DNA of 64,000 nucleotides from Coturnix japonica (taxonomy: Eukaryota; Chordata; Aves; Galliformes; Phasianidae), in NCBI RefSeq assembly GCF_001577835.2, contig NC_029547.1, positions 64,850,202-64,914,201 on the forward strand, read 5' to 3'. The translations under genes were made by a program, and so were the position numbers. The notes below the pieces were generated by a model, which did not search any database, was not told the DNA's origin, and saw only the letters and a program-made list of their open reading frames with translations. Numbering within the stretch: position 1 is the first letter of the stretch; each line of letters begins with the position of its first letter. Of the stretch, positions 33,223 to 48,200 are shown one piece after another.

Positions 33223-36200
33223 CTGAAATGCAAAGCCAAAGTACGTGAGTGCTGCCAAAGAGGAGCAGATTTATCGTCTTAAAGTTATCACATACAGCTA
33301 TCTTCCTCTGAAGGTGCATTGGTTAGAAGATAATTGAATGCTTGTGATACGTAGGGACAGGCAACTCTGAAAAGTTTATCAGATCCTATCCTTGAATGCA
33401 GCTAATCAGCATCAATTTCAGCTTCCTTGAGAGGTCCTTAGCCTGTAGGACTACAGCACACAGACCCTTGATCAATTCTCCTTTACTACCTAACTCAATT
33501 CACTACAGTCCTATATGTAGTTACACTGATCTGAGATTTTTTGGACAAAGAAAATTAATGAAGAATGTTCTAAGATCAGAGCTCTGCATACATAAAACAT
33601 GAATACAGTTACCACCTGTATTACTCTAGAAAAAATGTCTGAAAAGAAACAGAGCTTCTATTTGTGAGCTATCAAACATATTATAGTCCCAGCATGTCAA
33701 ATATGAACATGCTAAAACGACTAAGGATGTCTTATCCAATCTGAACTACCCCAAAGTCTTCACTTATTACAACTTTCTTACCCAAGTACAACATCTTTCC
33801 CTCTATCAGAACTGATAAACTTGGGTGAGGAAGAGTGATAAACAAAACTCAAGGTCTCATAAAAAAGAGTCAATTGCTTAGTGAAGAATCAGCAAAACAC
33901 TGATTTCAAGGATTTTGGTGGAATTTCCATGAAGAATGTCTCCAAATATGCTGAGTTTGCAGGAAATTTTACTTAACACGACTTTCTTTTAGGACATTAA
34001 CTAAACTACACATGAGAGTCATTGACCACAGAACCAGACTGAAAAATAAAAATGTCAGTTTTTATCCCCATAAGAAGATAGTGATGATTTTCTTAATACA
34101 GACAGTCCTATTGATAGTTAAGTTTCAGGGACATACTTTGACACAAAAGGAGCCATGATTAGTCACTCCTAGTCACTCAAACTTCAGAAAATGCATTTGT
34201 TTTCTCTAAAGACAAAGAAAGAACCTGAAAGTTGAGAGTCATCAGAGATTGGATTCCTTCATTTCCCCAAAAGGCTTCCTCCTTTTCAGACTGCTGCATC
34301 CACTAACACAGCTCTCTGTGGCCCCCTTCTGTCCGCTTTCCTCACATGCAGACTCTCTTTTCCCATCTGCCACACCATCCCAGTGTAACCCTCATGCTGC
34401 ACACACTATCACTGTCAGAAATACCCATTTGTCATAAAAACCCCGTTAAGAAGTTGGATGGGCATCCAAACTACATTTAACAGCATTCTCTTACTCTACC
34501 CTATAGCCAGAAAGGAATCTCATGCACTCCACTGAAACTGCAATAGTGCAACACATAAAAACAAACATTTGTCTAATATAAACATAAAAATGAATCCTTG
34601 TCTACAAAAAAATCCTGCCTGCAAATTCCTTTACTGAGATATTCTCTAAGGGGACTCTTTTGCACTCTTTTTTTCATGCACTTTGGCTCTGAAAGCATGT
34701 GATTGAATATAGTTTTAATAACTTCAAAATGGTATTACCCATATATTGCAACAAAATCCTCTCTTACAAATTGAAGTGTATGTAATATCTCTGATGTGGT
34801 TCAGTCTTTTCCAGTTGTCTCTCTGTTCTAAGATCTAAGCTAATGCTGAGTAGAGGTAAAGGTTTTCAATCTGTACACTTATTCGGAATCTTACCTGTGC
34901 TATAATGGGCAGCATTTCAACATCCTCAAATATTTTAAGTTTTATTGCATTTCCTATGAAACTCAAGCTAAAATTGAAGCTAGATCTTTACAACAAAGCT
35001 GGTAAGATTCTTAATGAATTTATTTGCCAGTTTTAAATGGACTGGGTTTGTTAGGGCATATACTCTAAAAACCTGTAGTTTAAGCAAAAAATTGACCTCT
35101 GTGTACTTACTTTCAGGGTGTGCAGGGTGTCTGTCCATTCCATGGAGCCTATCTGAGGTATAGCAGTCAGGAGTATGCTGGTAGCCTTGTTTGCATTTTC
35201 TTTCAGTGTCTTTAAAACTTTATCCACTGAAACCTAGAAACACAACAGAATTCAGAGGTATCTCTCAATTTGCATTGCACAGATTTTAAACCCCTGGCCA
35301 GACTAAGTGAAAATGTGGAGCACAGACAAAAACATAGCATGTATCTTAAAGTACCACTATCCTTCTAACTAGTCAGAACTTCCCTGTGACTTAACATTTG
35401 TATTTTTTACTTTCCTTCTGATTCTGTGAACTTTGTGCTTAAAAAAGTTAACCTTTTCATCTGAACACATTAGAAGTAATGTCACTGGTGAAGAAACATC
35501 TGCTTTCTAGCCCCATTTATGCATCATGATAACAAAAAAGCAAAAATTAACCTACCTAGATATTTATAATCTATCTAAAAAAAACAAGAAAAGCAAAAGC
35601 TAGGTACACAAAACAGTAAAGTAAACAATGCCTCTGTAGGATTCTTACAGCAAAATGTCACATGGGTGTATTTACTGCCGCACAGTACAGATATGTGAGT
35701 TTTAACCAAATTATTGATGTTTTTTTGAATTTCAGGGAACATCAGAAGATAGAAAATATTTTAGATAGATGACAATTCATCTTAAAAACAATAAATGTGT
35801 TAAGTGAGCTAAGCTGTATCAGCTACTGTACTTTGGCACTATAGGACTGCATTCTCCAAGAGCTGCTAGCTCCATAAAAATCCACTTTGCTGTTTTTGAA
35901 GTGCTGCTCAATCCATGTTCAAACAGCTCTCTAGAAAAATGGAGGCAACTCTGAGACAGCATTTAAGAAATTAAGAGTTAGTAACACCGTACAGAGATGC
36001 TACAGGTGGGAAAGATTTTATTTGCATAATAAAAATTGAAAGAGAATTTTTACAGTTACTGAGGCAAATGATCAAGTATGTAACTAAGTTAACTCTTTTC
36101 TCTCAAGCAGTAAAGCTGCACTGTTCCTTTCTACAATGATTATGATTGAATAGGCTACCAGGAGAAGTTACCCACTCATAGCTGCTGCTCAGTTGTATCC

Positions 36201-39200
36201 CATGAGAAAACAAACTAAACAAGACATATCCTTTTGCAAAAAGTTGCTAAAGAAAAAAAATACCAGATCAATTATAGGACACAAGTTCACACCAACGTAA
36301 TGCATACAAACTCCTGAGGAGGAGCTAAACTGTTTGCTAACAGTAAGGCAAGTTTATAAAAATGAGGAAGGTCACAACATTTGATTCTGTTCTTGCTTTA
36401 ACAGTTGCTACACCAGAAAAACTCAGTGACGCTGATATAAATAAAATCAGATTTAATTCAGTACGTGAAGTTTCACTTACTGCTTCTTCGTGCTCCTTCC
36501 AGCAGTCATAATCTGTTGCCATAGCAATACTTGCATAACTCATTCCAGCTTCTTTTGCAAGAATCACTTCAGGCACTGTGGTCATGTTGATAACATCAGC
36601 TCCCCAGCTGCGAAACATCAAGCTTTCTGCTCGAGAACTGAAACGTGGGCCTTCAATAGTGATCATTGTCCCCTTGGAATGACACTGCAGCCCAAGTTTC
36701 TTTGCAATCTCAATAAGAACCTGCAAAACATGCCAATATCATGAAAAGCAAGTAACTCCCTTGATGTGCTGCTTCACATCTCACAAACAAAACAAAACAA
36801 CAACAACAAAAACTCAGCTCTTACACACAAAAGAAATTAGCCTGACACTAAGCAGCTCTGATTCACTTGGCTACAGCTGTCCAAATACAAAGATCATTTT
36901 CAGTCTTCTCATCCAGCACAATAAATCAATGGTCAAACTACTAGGAATGATCTCGAACTCACCTGGCTTTGTATCAGCTGGATTAGTGTTTTCAGTGTAA
37001 GAGATTATCAAGTAGAAACATTTAGCAGGATTATTCAGACTTTACTTACTTTAAGAATAGAACAGTGGAAAAGCTGAATGCTGATGCCACTATATGCTAC
37101 ATTGCCATAATGGTGGAGCTGAGCTGGGGAAAATATTAATTTCTTTTTTTGAAAGCCTACTGTTTGCAAAAGCATAACCATTTGCTTAAAAAAATACCCT
37201 GAAAATGTGAAAATAAACCAAAACATTCTCCCACGCTAGTGACTGAGCTGTACACTTTACATGTAAGTAGGTATTTTGCAATAGCCTTTCTATTTCCTAG
37301 AGGACCTTGCAGAATCACCATGACTTCCTTTCTTGGAAAATGGGTTGGCAACAGTTGATACAGTAAAAATGAGAGCATAAAAGCATGCATGAAGTGGGCC
37401 TAGGAAAGCCACAACTGCCCTGAGTGTGCTACATGATTTACTGAGGTGATTCCTCATTTGGCATGTGGATCAGGGGGTTGTTGGGAACAGCACAAATACA
37501 CACGAAGCTGGAGTACCTCATCTCCCTCAGCAGGTATGGTAAATAGGCAAAACTCCACTTCAGAATAGCAGGCATACTTGTAATCCACATGCGCTGGGGA
37601 AGGGCATTTGTGCATGAAGCTCTATGAATGCATGCAGATGGCATAAATGAGAGTCTTGGGAGACTAGGTACAGAAACACTTTGTAGGTGCTTGTTAACAT
37701 GCTGTTGCTAATTACTCCTTACACTGATTCCAAATGTGCAGTTCAGTGACTGCTTAAAAATTATGTTAATAAATCAGTAAACAACTTCGTTTGTGATTTG
37801 ACTTAAACAACAGAAGCTGGGTAGTATTTTCATGAATCTCTTTACAAATTTACCACACTCTTTACCATTTAATTCCCTGCAAGATGCTGCTGTGAGTTTC
37901 TGAAAGTAGTAACAAACCAAGGCAGACAATGGTAGATACATTCCTTTCTGATTCTCATTTGATTTATGGTGTTAGCCAAATAAAATGGAACATTTCTACA
38001 TATTTGCAGAAATGCAATAACAGCTTAATACAATTTAATAACAACTTTTCAGATGTTTTTATATAAATTCCTGAATTAGCCTACAGTGTAGCTGTTTTGG
38101 TATTACTATTAGTGCATCTAGCTATGATGTCCTCTGAATTATGACAAATTAGGCTGAAATCATCCCAGCAATTTCAGGAACATTTCCAGGGAAAAAAAAA
38201 AAAATAAATCACTTTTATCTGGTATCTCTTTTTGGGCTCTCCTGCAGCTCAAAACCACATGTTCATTTAAAACATCTGGTAGGCTGATTAGAATGCACAG
38301 GCTAATGAGCTAACCACCACATGTCAGACTGGAAAGTACCTAAATGTTTGTTCTCTGAAAAGAAGCATTCCTTTGTTGGCTTTTTTTTTTTTTTTTTTAA
38401 CAAAAATTAATGCCCCAAAAGCATTGTTTATAGCTACTCAGTAATCAGATGGAAACCTGATATATGTTTCCTGCAACCTCAGGAAATTACTTATGTCTAC
38501 TTAAACCTAAAAAAAAAAAAATAAAACCAACAAGAAGAGAAACATACTGTGATGTGTAGCCAATTATTTCAGTAATAATCTTTTTAAATCCATTGTATGA
38601 AACCTACAGTTAGCTCTCAATAAACAACTTGTGTGTCTTGTGGCACAACATCATGCTCAAAGTCAGTAAGCAACTATGTGCCAAGTAATTTTTGGTAACA
38701 GCATGTGGGTAGGCTCTTGCTGCTTGAAAAATTCAAAGTATTTTGTACTGTTTGCAGCCCAGTGTAAGGAAGGTAGAGCAGGCACTGTATAATGTGACTG
38801 TTTCCTCTTCAGCTTTAAAACATCTTTAATTCACTGCATTCCTAGAGTGCTAAATGTTATTCCACTAACAATGCTATGGACCTACTGATGGACATCTTAA
38901 AGCTACACTCTTTCCTGGCCAATTAATAAAAATAGCCTATAATGGCAGTTTGGTGACAAGCAGAATAGCTAGCAATATGAACATCTGTAAATGCTTAGGG
39001 TACATATTGAGCCATGTGCTTCATAACTCAGTTTTGACCTGCTCAGTGTAGTAACTGCAGAGAGAATAAACCTGTGGGATGGATATGACTAATTCTGCAG
39101 ATTCCTGCTCTCCTCGAGAATGTGACTCCCTGCAGCTTCTGATCAGAGCATTACACAAAACACAAAACCTTGAGTTCAATCTCCACTTTCCTTTTTCCTC

Positions 39201-42200
39201 AGATTTAAGAATACAATGAGAAGGCGTATTAGTCACAGACACACACTTCCCTGAAAGGTTTCACATGTATTGAAAAACAGCAATATGACAATATTTAGTC
39301 TAAGTGTTTCTGATGTTTGAAAATCCTGAAGTCACTAAAAAAAGGAAAGCAAAATTCAATAAAAGACAGCTGTAATTTGGCTTTTGCCTACATTTGACAT
39401 CATATTAACAAACTGAGCTGAGTACAGAACAAAGTGAATGCGCCTGAAGAAACACTGCCCACCTGTTTCAGGGTACAGTACATAAAAAACAACAGTTGGT
39501 AACCACTTTGTATGGAAATATATCAAAGCAACAGCGCTGGGGAGACTGTGAGCCTGAGATGCTCACAGTCCAATGAGCAAGTGCCAGGAAAGCATTAACT
39601 GTGCTGGGTTTAGTGTATATAATGGGATGGACTGCACTGACTGGTGCACAGTCTCTCCCTTGCCAACAGGGGGTGTGTGCCTGTTATTGCAATAATGTAT
39701 AAATTTTGCTGCTATCACCAAGATCATCTGAAAAATCTGACTTTGAGTGTTTCTCACAGAGTGCCCCGGCCACAAATGTTGTTTCATTCAGCATGGAAAG
39801 GAAATAATTCCTAATTCTGTCTTCCAACTTTGTTCACACAAGTTCTCTTGACCTGTTATATGACAAAAAGGATTTTTACCCCTGTGAAATCCAGGATGCC
39901 AACTGCCTTTTTAGAGTGTTCCACATACCTATCCTAGCCCCGATAATAAAATGATCTTTTACTTCCCATGTTTTCCAAATGTTACATTTTTCTTAATACT
40001 TGTGTGAATAACAGCAATGAAGAGATGGAGATCACCTTCATATTTCAATGGTGGCTAATTAGACTACTATACTATAAATAACAAGCGTCATAAAATAGAA
40101 CATTTTTAAAAACATCTACATAATTCACTAACCTCTCTGGTTTTGGTGCAGAATGGCTCTGACATCGGAATATGACATACTCCTGAGAGACTGCAAGATT
40201 GACCATCATACAAAGTACAATGCCTTTTAGATGTCCTGGAAAAGCAGAAAACATACTCTGAGAGAAGAACGGGGATCAAACAGAACAGAAAACAATAAAC
40301 CTGTGGAAGGAAACAAAAGTACCCACATGATAGCAATGGCCACCTATGCTGACAGAACGATAGGATGTCTGGGACTGGCAGGGATCTCTGGAGGTCACTT
40401 TGTCCAGCCCTTTGCTTTAGCAGGGACAGCTACAGCAGGCTGCCCAGGACCATGCCCTGATGACTTTCAAATATCTCCAGGGAGCGGGATGCCAGAGATT
40501 CTGTGGACAGTCTGTGCCAGTGCTCCAACATCCACATGGCAAAGAAGTGTTTTCTCATATTCAGAGAGCACCTCCAGTGTTCCAGTTAGTGTCCACTGAC
40601 TCTTGTCCAGCCAGTGGGAACCACACAAACCCATCTGGTTCTGTCCACTTTGCATGTTTTCTTAGTGTATCAATACACACTGGTAGGACCCTCCACAAAG
40701 GCCCTGTCAGCCTTTCCCTGTAGGGAACATACTCTAATACCTTCATCATTTTCATGTCCCACCTTTGGACTCTGTGCAGTATGTTCACATTGCCCTTGTA
40801 AGAGGAAACCCAGAACTGGACCAGGCAGAAGAGGTGACGCATCACCAGGGCTGAGTGGAGGGGAAGCATCACTTCCTTCCACCTGCTGGCAAAACTTCTC
40901 CTGAAGCAGACCAGGATACAAACAAAGCCTTCTTTCCATCAGTTTATATATAAAGTGGTTTGAATATAAAGACTGGCCTTATTTTACATTTTTTGCCTTT
41001 AAAAAGTTCTACTTTTAAAAATAAAAAGGAAGAAACTTTTGCATATTTAATGTTTCTGTAGAAAATGGTTTTTCTGTAGGTATGGTAAAGGGAGAACGGT
41101 TGGAGAGAGACCAGATCCTGTTGACTGAAAAGGAATCAGAGGGTTACTGGGGACCTGGAATATTTTTCACCACTGGCAACCACTGTGCCCTGTGGTCCCT
41201 TACTCAAAGAGACTCTTAACAAATGCATCTGGAAGGTTCAATACAATCAGGGGAATATGTACAAAATTAATCATCTGGACTTCACCTACCTTCTATCTTT
41301 GGTTAATTTAGGAACAGAACGTTTTTTTATTGCTTTCATTTCCACTTGTAGTTCTCTGTCTCTTGATTTCCAGCGACTAATGCTAATCCTGCTGCTGATC
41401 CTGTTGCTGTGCCTCCCAAGTTCCCTTCTCACCCTGCTCCTTTCCCTGGGATCCCTGTGGTATCATTAGTGTCACTGTTTCAGACAGGCATCTTCTTCAG
41501 ATTAATTTTTGTAATTGCTTATGCTGACCCTATCACATTCACTGGCTGGTCATGGTCCCATGCCCACATTGGGCATACTGGGCGTATGGGACCGAATTCT
41601 AATTCTAACAGAGGCTTAACCCTTTCAGCCACGGTTAATTAAACACACTGATAAAATATATTCAGGAAATGAATGGGGCCAGGATAGTACTGGCTGACTC
41701 CCCAGACTCCTGGGAAATCCAGAACCAAGAATAAAGGTAGGGTGTTGGATGCAGCAAGTAATTTATGCGTATTGCAACACCCCTGCAGTCTTCCCTATCA
41801 GCACTGGGAACCAACCAGTAGTTCTCAGTGGGAAAGAACTAATATAAAAGACCACCAGTTAATTGTAGATGCACTTGCCATAACTCAAAATAATATCTTC
41901 CTAGCTCTTAGTTGTAGAAGGTAAAGGAAGCGCTTTACCCACTGAAATTTAAAAGGTGATTTGGGATAATGCAAATAAATTTGAAAGAGAATTTCAATCT
42001 TGGTGGCATATAGTTAATTTTACTTATGATCCTGTTAATAACTATCCCACAGCTTTTGTCCTAACAATACACAATGCTTCAGTATATAGCATGCAACCAA
42101 TCATTGCGCTGGGACTTAATCTCAGTGGGGTTATGAGTTATACTCCACTTATTAGAACACAGGGTATTCCAATTAAATGGAAATGAATGGCAAACTGCTG

Positions 42201-45200
42201 ATGTTAGCTCATGTTCTGTTCGGGAACAACAAGGAATTATTTGTGAGAGTAACACCATCAAGGTTCAACACATTTGTCTTGACATAGAGCAAAATATTTG
42301 CTGTTTTTAGAGGTATCCCATCAAGACCACTGAAATAATGCTCATCTGTATTGGAAAAGGATGTGTGTGTATGAGAACCTCTTGTAATTTTATACTCACA
42401 GGCAATATCACTACAGATACAAGCAATCATTCAAATGTCTGTGTTTGTAACTTTACTAACATCATGGGATGTGACTTTCATTATTCAGTTCAACAAGCTG
42501 AAGACAGTGACAGTGTTGAAAAATAGTGTTTTGTAGCTGAGAATTCGCTCAACAAGTAGTGTCATCATGCTCACTGTATCTGCTGTAGTTTACAGTGAAA
42601 TAAACAGGAGACATTAGTTTCAGAGCAACTTATGTATATGCAGCCCAAGACAGTTCTTATTCACTCAGTGCAGCTCAGGAAAGCCAAAAGGTTGGACACC
42701 TGTGCATTAATCAGAGGGGTACACTCTCCTTTGTCTCTCTCACATGACAAATGCATCTAAAGAACCTTTTGTTATTCTACACATCCCTTGTCATATCCAG
42801 TTCTATCTGCACCTTGGCTCTCCTGACTCCATCTATGCACACTCACACAACATCCCTGTATTCTTCACAGGCAACCTACTCCAGCTTCCACTGCCTATCC
42901 CATTCTGTATCTCTGTTTGATCAGTAGTTCCTTGTTGAGCTACGCCAGTTTCCTGCCCCCTCTGAGAAACCTGTGCCAATGCTTTGTCACATGCACAGTA
43001 CAGAATTGCTCTTTGGCATTCAGAAGGAATTTTTTCTGCCCCAGTCTGTGATCATCTCCTCTTGTTCTGTCAGTGGGTACCGCAGAAAACAGCCTGACTC
43101 AATCCTTTTTCCATCCTTCCTTTCGGTACTGATACACAATGGTAAGATCCTCCCTTGAATCTCTTTTTCAGGCTGAAAAGCCTCTCTCTGCCTTTCCCCA
43201 TACAAGAAGGGCATCAATCCTTTAAACACTTTTGCAGCCGTTTGTTGGACTCTCTCCAGTAACTCCATGTCTTTCTAGTACAGGGGATCTCAGAACTCCA
43301 GGAATGGCTTCATCAGTGCTAAGCAGGGATCTCTTGACATCTCTTGACCTGATGGTGATACTTCACCTAATGCAGCCCAGGACACAGTTAAGCCTTCTTT
43401 GCCACAAATTAAACAATCCTCATCTTTTCACACACCTTCACATCACACCACTGTACTAATTTATTGATTTTATTCTTGAAAGAGACATATTCTTAAAAAT
43501 CCAAATGTAACTGAGCTGATGATATTGAAGCAAAGATACTAATTTCTGAGTGCTACTGGCAGAATAAGGATACTTATAATTTCTTCTGTATAGACAAAGT
43601 CATCAGCCTAAACACTTTTAGTGTCGTTAATAAGAAAAATAAGGCCACTATCAGCAATACAGCCACTCTCCACTCATAAATCAACTTCAGTATAACAGGA
43701 AGCAGTTTATGTAGAACTTGCTACTGCAGGGTAATTAGTCATTTAGATACACACACACAAATATGCTCTCTTACAAGAAAAAGCAGTTACACGAAAGTAA
43801 CAATGTCTTGTGCTCTTAACCATGCTCCTCTTCCACATCCAAAACAAGAGAACTCTTCTTCAGAAGATCCTTCCCAAGGAGCAACGCTTTGCTTCATTTG
43901 AGACTGTTCTTCAAAGCCTAGTATTTCTTCCGTACCTTTTAGAGCTGAACACACTTTCCTGTCCCGTCTTCTTGTATCAATCTCCCTTTGTGCCACAAGA
44001 ACTGAGCTACCACCTCCTCGTATAAAAGCTTACCACAACTATGAACATAACTAAAAGGAGCTGTTACTCACCTATCAATGAATTGGTCAATTATGACAAG
44101 ATCCCCAGGTTGTATTTCTTCTCGTAATGAACCACAGGCAGTAGTCACTAGAACATGTGAACAGTTCTCTTCTTTTAATGCCCAGATATTGGCACGGTAA
44201 TTTACATTTGATGGCATAATTGTATGATGCCTTCCATGCCTGCACAGAAACATGTTGCCAGAGAGTAAAATAAATCAGAATGAAATTGCTTTCCTTCCCT
44301 CAAATAAACAGAAATCTAGGAAAAGTAATTTATAACAACAGTAGAGATGGCGTTGATCATATTAGCAAGTTGTGCCATAACTTGTTTTCATTGTTGTATT
44401 AAAGTTCTCAATATCTGGTTTACAAAGTAATGTCACAGTTCTTGTATTTGGTTTTTTTTTTTTTTAAGCTGAAGTTCATTTTAAAGTCTTTAAACTACAA
44501 TCCAAATACAGTTCAGTAGCTCTGAGAGTTTAAAAGGCATTTTCACTTAATTCTGTTAACTATTTTCATTGATTATGAATATCCAGACATAGCAGTACTA
44601 CATATTCCATTTACCAGAACAGATCTCTAAGATTTGTATGCAACTCTACAGATTTTCTGTTCATAAACAGTGTATTTATATTCTTCCACCCAGAAGACTG
44701 GCACATTACACGTAATTAAAAGCAGAAATTACAGACTTTTAAAGTTACCTTCCCAAACAGTAAGATCATCAGGTTCACCAACTTGCTATTAAAATAATTT
44801 GATAGCTTTCTGAAATTAAAATTATGACTGTACATTACTGCAGATTTTTTTTCACCAGTTTAGAAAATACTTAGTCTTAGAAGCACAAACTTTCATTTTA
44901 TCTCTGCCATAACAGCAGAGGTACATTACATCCATAATTACAGAACACATTTGAAATATATTTCCAACCATATAAGAGGAAAGAAGGAACTTAATTTCAT
45001 GATTAGCTCCTGCAGAGAGAGCAAAAGGTTTCAAAAACATGATCAGTCGGGAACTGGAAGCTACACACAGCACCACTGAGTACTGTCAGGCAGGATTCGT
45101 ATGTTGTCATTAGTGTTTCTGATAAGCCACCAAGTGTGTAGACTTACTGAGCAGCATTGCAGTTGTTCTAATCATCCTCTTCTTTATTATATATGATTTT

Positions 45201-48200
45201 TTTTTCTTTTCTTTTTTTCCAAATATGACATTCACGATTTTCCTTTTACCCCTCCACCCTCCCCCCCACCTCCAAAATGCAAAAACAAGGTGCATCTACC
45301 TTGGTCCCATCACTTCTACTTGCCCAAGACTGTTGAGGGACCTTGTTATCAGCATCTTCCTATGCTGTCCCAATGCTATATTAGTGTTCTTACATATAAT
45401 CTAGTAGCACATTAGTCCTATATTTACACTTCCAAGTAAGCCACTGTAAAATTTGCAAGCATTCACTGGATACTTCCAGCATCTCCTGAATAAGGTGACC
45501 CAGGGAGGGTGAACTACAGGGAACACAGACTTCTAAGCAATAAAGTTAGCAGCCAGAGGTCTCAATAATCAAAGGCAGCGATCTGAAAGACTTTATGAGC
45601 ATACCAAATACACAGTTCATCAAGAAACAGACAACTCTCCTGTTTCACAGATCTGCAAACACAGGAAGCAGACAGTTTACTGAGATATTTATTCCAAAGT
45701 CTAGATAGTATTGTAAATATTCTCAGTCCCTAGAGCGCGAAATCTATCCAGGAAAAATACAGACTTCTGATTGGCTTTGTGAGCAACCACACAGGGCAAA
45801 AACAAGTCAGAACAAAAATGTATTCACCTAATATAGGAGGAAAAAACATCTGAGTAAACTTCAAGACATAATATTCCTTAAAAGGCTAATTTACCTTGCC
45901 AACAGCACACAGTCCACGTTTTTTATCTTTCCCAGTATCAGAGCATCTGATGGCTACAAAACAAGCAAAAAATAATTAGTTACTGTCTGCCAACCATATG
46001 AGAAATCTCCACTGCAGCTAAAAAATAAGCAGGATGGTTACAAAATACAAGTTACAGAAAGGAAATATCACTGCAGTCTTACATTGTCTTCAGCTCACAG
46101 TAAGTCTGTAATTTGATGTGGCAGATTTATTAGTAAGAGTTTAGAATTGGAAGATCACACTTGGCATCAAAAGGATGACTGCAGTTTTTCTGTGTTCATA
46201 CTAACAATTGCAACCCCTTTGGGGTTTTACACAGTACTTTGAAACAATAATACTTTTAAACACTTTGACATAGTACTTCAAACAGCACAGAATGAACACA
46301 GAAAAGAATAATGAATAAATAGCCTTTGCATCAGTTAACACATTTCACTCTCCTGTAAAACTATGTTTCTTTTTTGCTAAAAAGTCATTCCCTTCAGAAA
46401 ACCCCCTCCAAACAGGAATCATTTTTAATTTGTCCTTTCCACTCTCATTTCCCATTCACTTCTCTGTTCCCCTCTCAGTCATCAACTCCTAGATTATTCT
46501 CATGTTCCAGACACCTCTAGTCCACCCTTCTGCTGCCTACACTTCCCATGAAACCCTTCTTCCCCATCTTTCTGAAGTGAGCTACAATCTAACAAAACTA
46601 CCCAAAGAAGCAGGGTTGCACTTGCTCAGCCTTGTATGTACTCTCCTCTCACAGCTGCAGGTCAACACACATTCCTCCTGACTAGCCAGGAAGCTTGAGC
46701 TTTTTTTTCTTTGTAGACACTCAGCTGGAACACGTGCCCTAAACCAGGTGATCTCAAGCCAGCAACTGCCAAATAAATTGCTTTGTGGGCTGTATTCTGC
46801 ATCTGAAATGCATGATTCTTCTAGCTTCCCGTCTTCAAAATTTTCTGTTAAAAAAAGGTAAAGACTGTTCAGTTAGATGCTTCTGAACACTGCTGCAGCT
46901 GAATGTGTTGCTTCCCCCACTCAGTTTAGAACTGCATCCATTTTATTTTCCCTACTTCAGTTCATAAGAAACTGTAAAGGTGCTGGAGGCCACTCTATGC
47001 CAGTCTCTTCTTCCTGGGATTTAAAACTGAAATAGTCATTAACGACACTGTTATTTATATATTGAAATCAAACTTGCAAGTGTCTCAAATTCACACATTC
47101 ACATTTACAAATGTTTGTTGCCTGCTACTTGATATACTTTTGTACTTTAGCAGAAGCTATAAGATTTCATTTCTCATTTATAGCTGTTAATTCTACTAAA
47201 CATAAAAATATGCAGACTTTTAACCTTACTTTATGTGTGCTCTTATGAACCAGACACAGCTATAGGACTATAATTTACAGCGGGGAAAGGGTTTACTGCC
47301 TATTTGCTAAGGCAATTTGCTCCTCAAGCATTCCATTACCATGAAGCATCACAACTACTTGTGTTTGGGATTTTGTTACAGAATTCATTCTTTTCTGTGG
47401 CCAAGGCTCAGAAGCAAGATGGAACAGAAAACAAAATGAACAGAAAAACCATAATGGGAGGAAGTATCTCACAGATTCCCCAAGCCTGCAATCAGTTTTA
47501 TGAAACAAATTACTTGCGTACTTCTGGGCATGCCGGAGATGAGTGTTGATGTTATCTGGCATCCCACTGCCAGCAAACAAAGCACACGTGTAGAATAAAA
47601 AAGAACCTGCTTTGTTTGCCAGAGAAAACCCTCTGGTAAAAAGGAGGGGAACTCAGTAGAATATTCTAGATCAGGAAGAGAAATATCATCCAGAAAGCAG
47701 AACCTTCTAATTCAGAGTATGTTCTGAACAAAGTTTTATTAGTAGTTTCAAAACATACTGCTGAAGATAAATGCTGTTGCAAGCCATTTTCCTGTCTTCC
47801 AAGAGAACAATACTGTCCACATCCAGAGATGAAATGCCAAAAGGTTTTGGGGTATTTTCCACTAAATCCTGAATTTTCATCCCAATGCTTTATGGAAAGG
47901 GAACAATGGAAGCAGAAATATACAGATGAAATCGTATATATATATATACACATATGTATATAGTTTTATTTGAAAAAAAAAAGATATATAATTTACTACA
48001 TTTCCACCATTACTACTAACATAACTTGAAGGATCAGTGGGGACCAACAGTGACAAAGAGAAACCGCAAAAACTTTTGTATTATTTTCCTTTTTCAGAAA
48101 CTTTTCCACATTTCTGGAGAGAAAAAAAATCTCTACTTGGTTTTAAAATGATTCTTAGAATTCAAGATGACCAAAGCAGTTGACAGGAAAGGAATTTATG

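Noticed and set aside
39540-39790. Possible solo LTR in MTAP intron 5 (TATA-like 'aatgtataaattttgctgct')
   Set aside because: No paired ends, target-site duplication or family match could be shown, so it was not listed as a feature.
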